Positions 1 through 13,800 of a stretch of 64,000 nt of DNA are shown here, piece after piece (position 1 is the stretch's first letter; each line of letters begins with the position of its first letter). The position numbers and the translations under genes were made by a program. Origin of the DNA: Temnothorax longispinosus (lineage: Eukaryota; Arthropoda; Insecta; Hymenoptera; Formicidae); assembly GCF_030848805.1 (NCBI RefSeq), contig NC_092364.1, positions 6,324,001 through 6,388,000 of the forward strand. The letters run 5' to 3'. Under the pieces are notes generated by a model that saw nothing but the letters and a program-made list of their open reading frames with translations, was not told where the DNA came from and did no database searches.

Positions 1-3000
1 ATGGAAATGTACATCGAATGACAAATAGCTTGCCGAGGATCGCGATTTTGCGATGGCAACAAGATATTTACAACTGCTTGTAAAAACCGTTTAAAGAGAA
101 AGAAATCTGAAACCGCGTAAGATATTTGTAGAAGTCCAAGAGAGCAAATATATAAGAAACAAATATAAAAGTTGTAAACGTTATATTGCAAAAAATGTTA
201 AAAAATAGTTCGACACGATATTCGGCCATCCCAAGAGCCATCCTCTTTAGCTTCCTAATAATTAATTAAATTTTTTAATTTTTTGAATTAAAATGTTTAG
301 TTTTATATATACTATTTCTAAGTCAATATTAGCGAAACTTCAAATTTTATTACTTAAAATTAAGGACCACGTTGTTCCTTATTCTTTTATTAACAGAAAT
401 AAATCTAATAATTTCCGCAAGAGGTACTGGAACGTTTCAATTAACATTGAATGTATCTCTTCGTTAGAAATATATCATCCGTCAATTCCTTTTATTTCGC
501 GATATCGAGAAGCTACGGTCGATCTTGAATTGGCGTTTGCACCAACGGGCGGTTGTAGAAGTACGAAGGATAAGAACGTAATCATCATTTAAGAGATCAT
601 CTTATACGGAAGCTCTCATATATGCTGCTGCAACCAACCAACAATGCGTCATTACTCACGAATAAATAAAAGCGGCAATCTCGTGCGTGCAAGGTAGCGA
701 ACGATAATTTAAGTAGGCAAGGAAGGAAGGAGCGAGGTGGCTCCGATGGCTTCTCGGAGCCACGACGGCCGATGCGTTCCCGGTGATTTGATGCTTCCTG
801 GGCTGAACGATTCAATCTGGCCGGATGAGGTCGCAGATTCATGTCGTTATGCGAGAGCGTATCGTTTGGCACTTAAGTACAGCTTACGTGGCAATATGTT
901 CGGCATACATAACGATCGTATATACTTAACTAAAGGCGAATTTACGCGGTGCACTTTAAATAATTGTCTCGTATGAATAATCCGAAATTTATTTTAAATA
1001 ATAGATTGCGTTCTCAAAAAACTTGTGTCTTAGTTGTGCCTAACTTGAACCTTAGTTTCACGCATTCGTTCTTAAATATAACTTTTTCCAACAATAATTT
1101 ATTAGAGAGTGACTTGCAACATTAAATTTTGTATCCTTGCAGTGATATATAATATTCGTACATAAGTTATTTGAGAGAGAAGAAATAATTTTACCTGAAA
1201 GAATATTTAGATTTAAATTGTTTAGATAGATTCGATAAATCATTAATTAAATTATCTCAATATTCTCAGTTTCTAATGAATATATGCTTTGTAATCTTCA
1301 GTTCCGACAACGTAACATGAGTAATTTTATTTTTATAACAGAGAATAATTTTGCCAAAATTAAAAACACTTCACTTTTTGAACACTTTGAAAAAGCTCAT
1401 TAATACCAGTCCCGAAACCTCGTAAATTTGCCTGGAGTAAGTAGGACTTGCGGGAAGAGAGGTCCCTAGTGACAAAGTCCCAAGAGCCCAAGATGAAGAG
1501 TCAACAAAGAAGGCGGCGGAAATTCAAGAAGCTTCACCGAGGCGGTGTCTCTCTTTCGCTTTCCACCCCTGGAGGTATTCTTAATCGTTCATTACAACAA
1601 AGCGCGGAGCGTTAACGGCACCCGTGGAGATCACTCGTAATTTAATCTCTCTTTAAATTACAAACAGTGGATGCGCACCAGCGACACACCGTCGCCACAC
1701 ACCGGGATGGCGACTCGAATTGCATCGTCCGAGAAACGAGCAGTCGAGGCTTGTATCTTTCGTATATATACTTTTCACTCGCATTTCACGGTACTTCCAT
1801 CCGCGAAATTACATGCTATTATTAGCTAACTTTCTGTTGATTTAGCACCAAACGTTTTTTCTTTAATCTTAAACAACTCGATTTAATCTTAATGCATTTT
1901 AAAGTATTATTTCTTTGCCAACAATAAGTATTAACATGTGCGGTTTATATCAATTTATTGATATAAATCAACAAATTGCACATCTAAATTATCTTGTCAT
2001 TTTACGTGCATGTAAAAATGCAAAAGTTACTAATAAGTAATAACGATTTTTTTATTAAAATAAAAAGGAAGCAGTTTAATTAGTTATAAAACCGGATTTA
2101 AACCAAGCAAACGCAATGGCATTTGTACTCATCATAGAAGCAAGTTGTTCATTCGTACTTGTTACTTATTGATTTAAATCCGACTTTGTAGAACGTTTAG
2201 CAGTGAAAGATTAAATTTAAAAAAAATCTAAAAATATTACTTTATTTTGACTTTGATTAATAATCCAGCCATATTCTCTTCAACTGATTAATTAAGTGAA
2301 TGTTATTAGATTATGAAATTTAATTTTTGCCCATTTCTTGCCTTGATTCACATAGTTACTAAAATTAAACATAAATATGACATCTTCGTCAAAATTCGTA
2401 TAAAAACTTTGACGCACAGTTCGACGATCATCTCTTTTATTTCTTTATTATCGTATTTTCGAACGCGCCGCAAAATGTATCTGTCACTAACTTGTAAATA
2501 ACTTGCTGACACGAATTGACAATACGCGTTGTTCCTTCGTAGAAATTAGAAATTCAGGCAGCGGAATTCGAATTAGTATGTCATATTTCATCACCTCGCC
2601 TGTCTGCTTGTCGGCGAATAGCCTGAGTTGTCTATGTTCGAATCGATAAGAATCGACGTGTCGCTTGCTCGTATTTATGATCGCGTTCCTGCTGAATAAA
2701 TCAACTGAAGCTAATTTTGAGACATGATTAAGAAATAGATCTTGAGAGTGTCAGTTTGATCATGTCAATTTCGTCATGTCATATTTAATCGCAATTTAAT
2801 TAAAGAACTGATGAAGTTAAAACACAGCCTGAGTTTCATTTTTCGCTATTCAATAATCGACTTTTTAGAAAAGTTTAAATATGTATGTATATGTTAATAG
2901 TTTTTTTATAACATTTTTTCGGAAATTTGAAAAAGAACAATAACTTACGTGAAAAACCAGATTAAAATATAATAAATTTTTAAAGCATTAAGATTATTTT

Positions 3001-3460
3001 TGGAGCAAAACTAAGATGAAGAGTTTATCTTCAAATAATAGATTTAATAATTTCTCTAAATAGAATATAATCTATAGAATAATCATTTAAATTAAAATTA
3101 AAAAAAATTATATAATTCGCGTGTAATCGTTAAAATTTGCTATTAATAATATACATTACACACATATCAATCAATTAAAACAAATTTTGTCATCAATTAA
3201 ACATCAAGTAACAATATGTCTATTACGAAACATTTTCTTAATTAAATAGAATTGATCGATATCTTAAACGACACTATAATCAATTTATTTAAAAAATAAG
3301 TGCAAAATAATAGCCCATTTGTCAAAGGGCGAAAAACAGAATAAGTAGGTACTCGACGTAATTTTATTTCACAAAACGTTGGATATTCCGAGACCATATA
3401 ACAATCCTGCTTGTGTACGGCTTTGGTACGTGTTTTTTGTATCTGTTTTTACGGAAGGTC
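1..3460. other. Intergenic or first-intron DNA, no supportable gene
   Basis: AT-rich sequence with only short open frames that lack codon bias, family motifs or consistent splice signals. A short GC-richer stretch lies near 1440-1760. It contains a basic, Arg/Lys-rich open reading from an ATG near 1492 followed by a possible donor. This could be a hidden 5' exon of the downstream MICU3-type gene, but nothing in the sequence establishes that. Confidence 0.5.
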
Positions 3461-3465
3461 AGCAC

Positions 3466-3480
3466 TGTATCAGTCGCTCT
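3466..3480 (+). promoter_or_regulatory. Possible core promoter initiator
   Basis: A TATCAGTCGC sequence matches the arthropod initiator consensus (TCAGT). It lies about 330 bases upstream of the first recognised exon of the MICU3-type gene. No TATA box or clear downstream promoter element was seen. The assignment rests on one short motif, so it is weak. Confidence 0.2.
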
Positions 3481-3804
3481 TCAACACGAGCGAGCAGGCT
3501 ATGGAAAACGTATACCGTGCGGACTGTGCGTATTTACGTTACTTCTCGACGAGATGTAATCGCGACAATAAGTGTTAGAGTTAGAAAGTATAGATAAAAG
3601 AATATTAGCAAGCACGATTAAAAATTCAAAAACGTATCGACGCGACGTCGCGACGATTGTATATCTAATTATATTGAAGTAGATATTTCGAGCAATTTTT
3701 TTATTTGGCGTATAAAAATCGAGAAGGAAAGTGAAATATAATTGAATATAATTGAAAATATAATTGAATATGATTTTACTAATCGCGACAATTTATTTTT
3801 ACAG

Positions 3805-6800
3805 AGAGATGATGATCTGCATAAAGCGATAAAATTGACTACGAGGGAAAGGAGATTCATAAAATTTGCGTCAGTGGCATACGATGGTCAACTGTATATG
3901 ACTCCGCAGGACTTTCTTGACAGCGTCATTGATGCCGAACCTCGACGTATGTGTAACACACGTTTATTTACTGTAATAAATATCCGTTTTAATCTTTGCA
4001 ACGAAAGTTATTCAAGTGGTAGATTAAAATAATGAAGAATTACGTCATTTTTTCCAACTTCAATAATATAAAATTAATAAATGAAGAAATGTATGGTTTT
4101 GTTATAACTTGTTTAACTTGTATGACAAATACATCTTTTATTTAAATAATATCTTTCCGTTATCAATAAAATTCTTTTTGGAAATTTTCGGAAAGAGAAA
4201 ATTTTTATTTGATATGTTTTCTATAGCACAGCCATTATACGAAAGATTTATACCTGTGAATTATACATTGCAACGCACCAGTGAGAACTGGTACGTTTCA
4301 TAATGAACTTCTCTTGATGTGACATACGTGATTCTAATAATATTTTCAGCGAGATTAAAGAGGCGCGTGCTGACCGATCAGGAGCTCGAAGTGATGAGAA
4401 ATTCGACTTCTACGCTACGCCATGGAAGCACACATATGTTCCGAAATTTGCGAGACAAAGGTAATTAAATATAATAATATGAGATAAATTATAATGTAGG
4501 ATCTATAAGAGCAAATACTTTTATTCCAAGGGGATCCTATAGTGGAGGCCGAACTTCCTCGACGTCGGTAATGTCAACATTTCTAATCCTGTTTTCTATG
4601 TTATATATCTATCTGTCCTTGTCTAACAAGAGGCATCTGTCTTTGTTCGATTGCTGCGCCATCTCTCGCTACACGCAATACTGCTCTTCCATGTCATCAT
4701 TGCTAGTGCACGTTTGCAATAATGCTTTTGCACAGATAACTTTTTTGTTTAGAGTCTAAACCTAATTCTGACAACGGTATCGTATTTTTTGATGTAATCC
4801 GCTGGCCACGCCACAGTCTTTTTGTAACAATACATTGTAGAATTTTTATATAAAGCGAATGTTTTCGCAAGTTGACGCATTGTTATATGCAGTTCCTCAA
4901 ATTATTTTTATTCTCGGTATAAAATCGCGTGGTGGTCTTTATTTCCGAATATGCTTCAACTTTGGAGAAGGATTTTTAAATCCGTAAAGTAAAAAAAAAA
5001 GATATCTGTGCAAAACAAATGTCGGTATTACAGACCCGGATATAGGATTCCCCCTGCAGCCGTATGATTTACCGACATTATCGTTTTTCGATGGATCTTT
5101 TAATTAGCTTTATAGAATTGCAAAAATCTTTCACAGAATTAAAGTACGCACAAAAATCTAGGGTAACAAACGCGATTTTATATCAAAAACACCAAAAAAT
5201 TAAAAATATTACTTATTTGGGCACATACGCATCTGTCACCTGACGACAATATTTGCTTAAAACAAAAATTCTGCAGTTTATACATACATAATGTTTATCA
5301 TCTGCCCTTGGGAAAACATGTAGGAATAATATCGTGCAAGTAGAAGTAAGATTCAATGCGTACAAAAAAAGATCCATCGAAAAATTATTTTAGTAATGCA
5401 AATACGGATGCAGAATGACAAGAAGAGCAGCAACAGTAGTTGTTGGATCTTGCGAGAGATGGCGAGCAATCGAAAAAAGGACAGATGTCATTTCGTTAGA
5501 CAAAGACAGATATAGGGAAAACAAAATTAGAAAGGTTGACATTATCAACATCGAGGAAGTTCGCCAGTCACTGCAGGATCCCCTTAATGGTCTAAATAAT
5601 AATAATTTATATAAATGTAGCGGTCAGCTGTCCGCCACGAACGCGCGATGGTACGCACGCGGTATGACGGAAGGCGCGCGGCGCGGGCGGCAGCACGGTA
5701 TCGATCGGCGAGAAGGTTCGGCGCGCGCCCGCTACGCGGCGCATCGCCAGCAAATTCTCTCGTAAGGAAGTTTCGACATCGACCCCTATATCAAGGGCAG
5801 CTGCCGGGTGAAAATACTGAAAATCAATTCTTATTTCTTTGAACACTACCGATATTATAGAGAATATGGACACACTACTAGGCGCCCTAGGGTGGATGTA
5901 TCCCGAAAGGCCGAAAACAAAGAAATATTTCTTTGATTCTTTGTTTTCGAGATACATCTATATTAGGGCGCCTAGTAGTGTGTCCATATTCTCTATAATA
6001 TCGGTAGTGTTCAAAGAAATAAGAATTAATTTTCACCCGGCAGCTGCCCTTGATATAGGGATCGATGTCGAATCTTCCTTACGAGAGAATTTGCTGGCGA
6101 TGCGCCGCGTAGCGTGCGTACCGTCGCGGTCGCGCGTTCGTAGCGGACAGCTGACCGCCATAATAAATAAAAATAATCATCTACATCAGATGACGATTAT
6201 AACACCTGATAAAAAATACATAGGAAGGGCAATTGTGTTAAACAATATCGTGCAAGAATGATATTTTATATTCGTGCATAAAGTTTATAACACTAATAAA
6301 TAAAACTCTACGATTCGAGTTACTGTAAAAAAATCCACGATTGATAGGGTCTCGATAAATTTACGAGCTTCAAGAGCCGCGGTTCGCACCTCAGAGCTTT
6401 CTACCGAAATATGCGATTCGACGAAAAAAAAGGCGAGACGCGCGTGATAAGCAGGACACTATCGATCGCGATCGACGTGTACGGCCGCAACCTGTACTTA
6501 CGGTATTTACAGGGCTTACTCGACACAGGTTTCCGCCACCCACGTGTACAACGCTCGTCGCGACAGACAGGGCTGTATCATTAGTTTAATGACGCGGCTG
6601 CACTTCTCTCGGCGGCAGTGTTTTCGCCTTGCTCCTTGCGCGTGCATCGCACGTTCGTCGCGCTAATGGAAATGCAAATAATCGGCAGACGTAAGGGGAG
6701 CCGCGATGGGAGAGGAGGGGGCCAGTCAGTTTCACACTTCTCTTCAATAATAACGAGTTCCTCGTCCCTGTACCGCCACCGTATGCCATGGCTGCTTTCT

Positions 6801-7765
6801 CCTCTTTTTCTCCCCCTTTTCGCGTGCGTGCGAGGCGGAATTATATCGGCGCTGATAAACCGGCCCGCTTTTAAGGACTCGTGGAGCCGCGCGGGACCGT
6901 TACAATTAAGAACGACTTAAGGAGATTGGACGCTATCGACGAGAAACCGCTGGTAACGACCGGGATGGCGTCATCGCGTATAACAATATATCTGAGTATA
7001 CCCGCTAATTCCCGGGCGATCGTAATCGTAACATCTAGTCACTGCATTTCCTTATTGTGTCAACGACACGTGTTACTCGCATTATTGCGTTAGTTATGAT
7101 AACTTCGAGCTAAATATCGAGATGTCTCACTCTCCGTAAGTTACGAATATTATAAATCACTTCTTAAGGGGATCCTATAGTGGCGGTAGTTACCGACATT
7201 TTTTCATTTTAAGGAATTTTTGAATTGGCTTTACAGAATTGCAAGTTTTTGGTCTAGAATTAAAGTACGCACAAAAATCTACATCGCGTTGTACGATTTC
7301 ATATCGGGAACGAAAAAAAATTAAAAATTTTACTAATTTGGGCACATACAACTGTCATCTGACGACAATAACAAAATTACTGCAGTTTATATATATATAA
7401 TGACACCAAGGCGACGTAGGGACAACATGTAGGAACAATATCGTGTAAATAAAACTAAGATTCAACGTCTAGAAAAAAAGATTCCGTAAAATGAAGTTTT
7501 ATTAAGCAAAAGCACATTTAGGTTGACAGGATAAGCAGTATTGCGTGTAGCGAGAGATGGCGCAGCAATCGAACAAAGACAGATGCCTCTGGTTAGACAA
7601 GGACAGACATAGATATATAACATAGAAAACAGGATTAGAAATGTTGACATTACCGACGTCGAGGAAGTTCGGCCTTCGCTATAGAATCCCCTTAAACATT
7701 TCAAGTATATTTGTATCTAGAGAATAATTATTGGAAACTTTAGTTTTATAGATATCTTGTATAAC

Positions 7766-7846
<81 letters not shown>

Positions 7847-10800
7847 TTTTTTACGTGCATTTATCCCTATTATTGCAGGCATCAAGTAATTTTATACACT
7901 TAACGTACACGTCAATCTTGGATGTAAAAATTATGTAATATTAATTCATCGGCTTTTTTAAATAAATATATACTTATATCGAGCTGATGACAAATTCAAA
8001 TTAGATACTTAATTTTATAATTGTCCGATATTATACTTATTTAGCATTATATGATGTGAGATATTTTCAGACATGATATGAAAACAAGTATCAGCGATAG
8101 GTATAATATAATTTATGCCATTCAGGTTTGTGTTCATAGTAATTCCAAAAATATTTCTGACAACCAAAACATTTAATGAACTAGCGCAATGAAACAACAG
8201 ATTTACATGCATGGAACATCATTGACAGACAGTGGATTGACTTTGCCTTCTTTATTTTCTTTTCGGCCATTAATTTTCTACGCTTTCAGAGCTATGAAGA
8301 GATTTTATGGGGTGGCTACGATCTGTAAAGTAGCCCTCTTGTTATGTTACATGTTATATACATATACGAGCTAAACCGCGCCGCAAGGGAGTACGTTTAA
8401 AATCAGAATTTAGGTGCGTCCGCGCGGGTCTCGCTTTTGCTATTAAATTCTAAGTTATTGATCCTCCCCGAGGGCGATGGTTGTCTTAAAGAATACCTGA
8501 AATCTCGTGAGGCGTATCTAACGCGTGTTTGACATATTCCACTTCCAGATGTCATAAACGCGTTTAATACTGCAGACCTCTCGTTACCTTTAAATGCGGA
8601 TTAGCGGGAAAAATTAGGAAAGAATTCGACGAAATTCGACGAAATTTACGAGATAGAAATCATGTGGAGTATAACGATTTGCCTCTCGGGATATCGCTTA
8701 AATTTTTATAACGTCCCGATCTTACAGGGGAAAATATCCAATTGTGAAATTAAGTATCAAATTTGAATTTTTTTTATTAATTTGATACAAATATATACTA
8801 TTCGAAAAGAGACGATAAATAATATCACATTTTTACATTTAAGATTGATATATGCGCGAAATATATGTATGAAATCTCTTGATGCGACAATGAAAATTTT
8901 AATTAATATAATTTTTTTTTAAGTGAAGATGAAATTGATTATTCTTCTTGTCATTTTTAATTTATTAATATCTCGATTAATATGCGTACAAACTGTAGGT
9001 ACACATAATTATTATAAGTAAACGTTTCTCAAGAACTTGTTAAATTACATCACTTTCGTGATTATAAATTGCTCACGTTTCTACTTTCAGGAATTATTTC
9101 TTACACGGAGTACCTGTTTCTTCTGTCCATCCTGACGAGTAAGTTTCCCGCGCCGCCATAGCTTTGGACATATATTCACACAAGGCAAATTGCGATTTAA
9201 ATGCACAAAACGCTTAAATGAAACGCAACGATCGATCGCGATGTTGGATGTACAAACCATACGTTGTGGAAGAAAAATTGGTCGATGAGATACTGCGTTC
9301 ATCTTTTTTGTTTGCTTGGGAAGCTGTAATCTGCACAAAGCATTCAATTTGTTTGACGTGCCTCGCACAAATTATTGTGAACAATTTGAATAGTATGCGG
9401 AACACATACACGTATTAAATGTCAGTGCATTCTACGTAAAAACGTTAGTTAAAATTCACGGAAAATAGATTGTCCTACGTTTTTTCGCGTCCTGTCTTTC
9501 ATCCGCGAATTCTTTGATTAATTTAGAGTGGATTTTGTGCTTTCAGCGAAATTTTAGCTACATATTTTTAAAGCTTTGCGATATTCAGTTTTATATTTAC
9601 GTAATTAATTTTAAAGTAACTTTAGTAAAGTAATTTTAAAAAACTTTAGAATTAAAATGAATTTTATAATAGAATTAATGAAAAATTGCGCAATTGTTTA
9701 CGTGCAGCCTATAGAAATTTAATTATCCTTAAATTTTGTTCAATTAATAAACTTTTTATGCGTTAATAACTTTTTAAAGATTTAAAAATTTATCATAAAT
9801 TGTTCAAAAATTTGTAGATAAAAATGTATTATATTCTAGATAAAATACATTTTTATCCGGAATGCTCTATATGGAGGGTAAAAGTATTAGTATAAGTGTA
9901 AGTCAAATTTTTTTAAATAACAATATATAACAATATATAAATTGCATCTATGCACTCGAGTCAATATTTTAAAAAATTTGACTTACACCACTAAGGCTTT
10001 TACCCCTCTATATGTTGCATACATACATACATTCGCATTTCGTGAACAAAAAAAAAAGATTTAAAGTTTGTTTAGATACCGTCTGTTAAAAATAAATATG
10101 CTTTGTTAATGTTGAGCATCTCAATTTATGCGGTAAATTTACAGTGATAATTGATCTCGTTACAGAGCCGAAAACTGGTTTCCAAATCGCCTTCAATATG
10201 TTTGATATCGACGGAAACGAGAGAGTCGACAAAACTGAGTTTCTTGTGGTAAGATAGCTGCCTCGCATGCACGCACGTTTTTGGTAATTGCAGATGCAGG
10301 AACATCATTAGAGCTATAATTAGTAAAAACTTGTATTTACTAAGTTTTTCTATTTTACTTTACGAAATAAAATTTAAATTTGCTTAATTTAGTCTTATAG
10401 CAGCAGAAGAACAAGAATTTTCTTCTTGAATTATTAAATCATTGTAAGATTTTCTTTCAGCGAGTAAAAATACGGTAAAATTATTCAAGCAATAAGGTTG
10501 CACATTACTTTGCATTTTGATTTAAATGTATATATTTTTTATTAGTATTATTAATTTAATTTATATTTTTACTTGCTATCTTTTTTCGTGTAAAGCTCGA
10601 GCTAGAAAGCCGTGATAAACTAGCAAATCTGCAATCTGCAAATATGTTATATATTATGTAATATTTTTATCATATCAAATCCAATAGAAATACGCAAGCG
10701 TATTTAAGAATCAAAATAGAAGCAGTAGAAGAGAGGCGTTTCTATCCCCAAATATCCAAAGAAATTTTTTTAAATATAAGATATACAAATATAAGTGGAA

Positions 10801-13800
10801 GATTAATTAACCTTTACTGAATTTTAATTTGCACACGCTAGCTGGGACTTAGGGGATGGACGTATCAAGAAGAAACTTCTATCGTTAAGAAACTTTTCTA
10901 CTAATTATCGATTAGCATCAACAGAGTTTTGGTTGCTCTTATAGATTCGTCGTTTACTTGGTGGTAGCCTGAAGGAACGGGATCTCGACGAGCCAACAAA
11001 ACGTGCAGTGAGTTTCAGAAAAGTTTTAGAAAACTTTTCCTCAATCAGGACGATGTCAGAAGTTAAACATCGACTAGTGTTTAGAAAATCAATATGAAGA
11101 TGCCGTTATATCTCTTTCAGCTATGAAATCATCTAGCGGTTGTTTGCCATTCCATTTCGCCTTGAGCTGTTTATTTTGCAAAAGTCCTTTAATGTTATTA
11201 AAAGTATATTATGCATTTTTAAATTACATTTAAATACGAATGTTAATTGATTTTTTCAGAATAGCTATATCGCTAATTATAAAGACTTATAAACGGCTCA
11301 TTTTTCAGGGTTTCTTAATAAAATTTTGGAATCTATTATATATTTCAGAGAAAGATAAAATGTTTTATATTCTAATTATTCATTATTAGTACCTATTTGT
11401 ATTTAAAAGATTGATTTAGTATTTATTAATCATTTTTAATTTATAATTTTTGTTGCAAATATCTTTTGCAATAATTTTGATTAAAATTTTTTTTATTTTA
11501 TTTTTTTCATAATGCGTTATTCTCTGTCCAAAGCTAATGCTTTTTTATTTATTTCAACAAATTAGTTACGTGCCATAATTGCTCCGAGCGAAGACTATCT
11601 AGGGAAGGCAAAACTTCGCGAAGTTCGTCCGAATAAATCAAACGAAATCACCTCAAATTCTTACGTAAGTTTGCAAATATGTAAAACGCTGCAAATCACA
11701 CTGTTGGGTTTAATATTCTTTGGATTTATTCTTTTTGTATTACAATTTTTTCTTGTTTAATATTTTATGTCTTTCTAATAATTTGTCTATATCTTTTATC
11801 TTCATATGTCTGTATTATTTAACATAAAGTGGCAATATAAAAGATTGTATAAAAATATAATAAAAATATAATTACAGTAAAGAAAAATAACAATATATTT
11901 TATTATTACCAATAACTATCGAAGTTGTTTTTAGGCTATTTGAAAGCTAATTGCAATATATAATATAATAAAAAATATATATTTTGCCATATACAATCTT
12001 TTATCTATTTTAAGGTGTAAGCAATATATTTAGATGGATATATACTAATCTTTCTCCATGGGTATACGTGCAGATCTAAACAGCTAAATGTACATATATG
12101 CAAACGTCATCACTAATCTGTCTCAAATTGTACTATATATTCAATACATTGATATGCAGCTTAGCAACTGTATCGAAAACATCTCTGTGTCCTAACGTAT
12201 CAATAATCATTGCTCTAACATCATTTGCCACTTATTTCAGATGTACTAACATTGGATGCCGAAGCACCGCCTGTCACTTTGCCTTTATATCATGTAATCT
12301 TGGCACATGTATTCGTTAGTAAAAAGTGTGTTAACATCGCGTCGATTTGTCGCGATAGCAATTGTTCTCTCTCACACCTTCCGTCCTCGATACAGATGGA
12401 GAAAATATTCAGTCATGCGTGGAGAGGCCGCCATGGATGCGAAACCAAAGAGGAATTGGAACAATTGCAGGAACGCCAGAAAACGCCAGAAGAAATTCAA
12501 GGCCAATTCATCGATGACGATCAGGTATACCATGATATTATTATATCTTTCAAAACGACGAAGTATAAGAATTTACAATAAATGACAATCGGTAACTGAA
12601 TCTTAATAGATAATCTAGCCTTAGTTGCCTTCTGGCCAGACAAAAATGGCTAAAATGGTTTAAATAGTCCTCTGACGAAGACGTCGATTAAATTTTTACT
12701 GTAAAAAGATCGAATCCCCAATAACGTCAAGAAAATACAATCGCTATTTTACTTCTCACACTCTAACTTACTTTTATAATAATTCATATTGTAATCAATA
12801 AAAAGACAAAATAAATATAATAATCGAAATTATATAAAAATAATTTGGATTCGAATAAAATTATAAATTAGAAAATTGTAATTTTTAATTTGATTTTTAT
12901 AATAAATGTATTAGATAAATCATAAGGAGTTTTTAGCATGAGTTAATATTTACTTTGTGTTTACATAGGGTTTGCAACGACGTCACGCTGTGGATACTTC
13001 TTTGATGATACACTTTTTCGGCAAAGATGGTACTACCGAATTAAAATATGATGATTTCAAACACTTTATGGAGAACTTACAACATGAAGTATTAGAGCTG
13101 GAATTCCACGAATTCAGCAAGGGACATAATACGATCAACGAATTGGATTTCGCCAAAATTTTGTTGCGATACACGTATCTCGAAACTGACGAGTAAGTTT
13201 AATAATTATAAAAGTTACAAAACTATATGATATTTTAATATTTGTGAGACGCGATTGCGCGATAAACTGTTAACATTTTAAATATTTTAAATGTAAGCGA
13301 GATATGTTTATTTTATAGTATTTTACATATATATATTCTTTTCCTAACAAGAGCGTGAAACAGGCCGCTTTTCACGCTTGTTTGTTTTCGCGCGCGTTCT
13401 CCACTGAGAAATGAAATTGTAAAACAAGCGCGAAAACTATTTAAAAAATATTTAAAAATATTTAAAATGTTAACAGTTTATCGCGCAATCGCGTCTCACA
13501 AATATTGGCTTTATTTCTCAACTAGTGGAGAAATGAAATTGTAAAACAAGCGCGAAAAGCGGCCTGTTTCACGCTCTTGTTAGGAAAAATAGTATGAACA
13601 ACTCGTGGGAAGAGTGGTCGAGCCCAAATGAGTGTGATGGTCGCACTCGCTTCGCTCGTGCGACCAACTTCACACTCATTCAGAATCGACCACTTTTCCC
13701 ACTAGTTGTACAATATACTATATTATGAACTGAACTAAGCAGCATCGAAATTTTTACCATGTGAATATTTTGCGACCCATCTCTGTATTTTTTAATTAAT

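Noticed and set aside
1492..1576. Basic open reading from an ATG followed by a GTATTC donor, as a mitochondrial targeting exon of the MICU3-type gene
   Set aside because: No phase link to the exon at 3805 can be shown, and a basic peptide from GC-rich DNA is not specific.
3379..3597. 72-residue open frame near the initiator-like motif
   Set aside because: No motif, and no donor in the phase required by the exon at 3805; more likely 5' UTR or chance.
5415..6261. Several 64-140-residue open frames on both strands
   Set aside because: They lie in the MITE end and the palindromic foldback element, and the strand symmetry explains them.
7772..7845. Direct repeats as a CRISPR-like array
   Set aside because: Simple dinucleotide microsatellite without spacers; the genome is eukaryotic.
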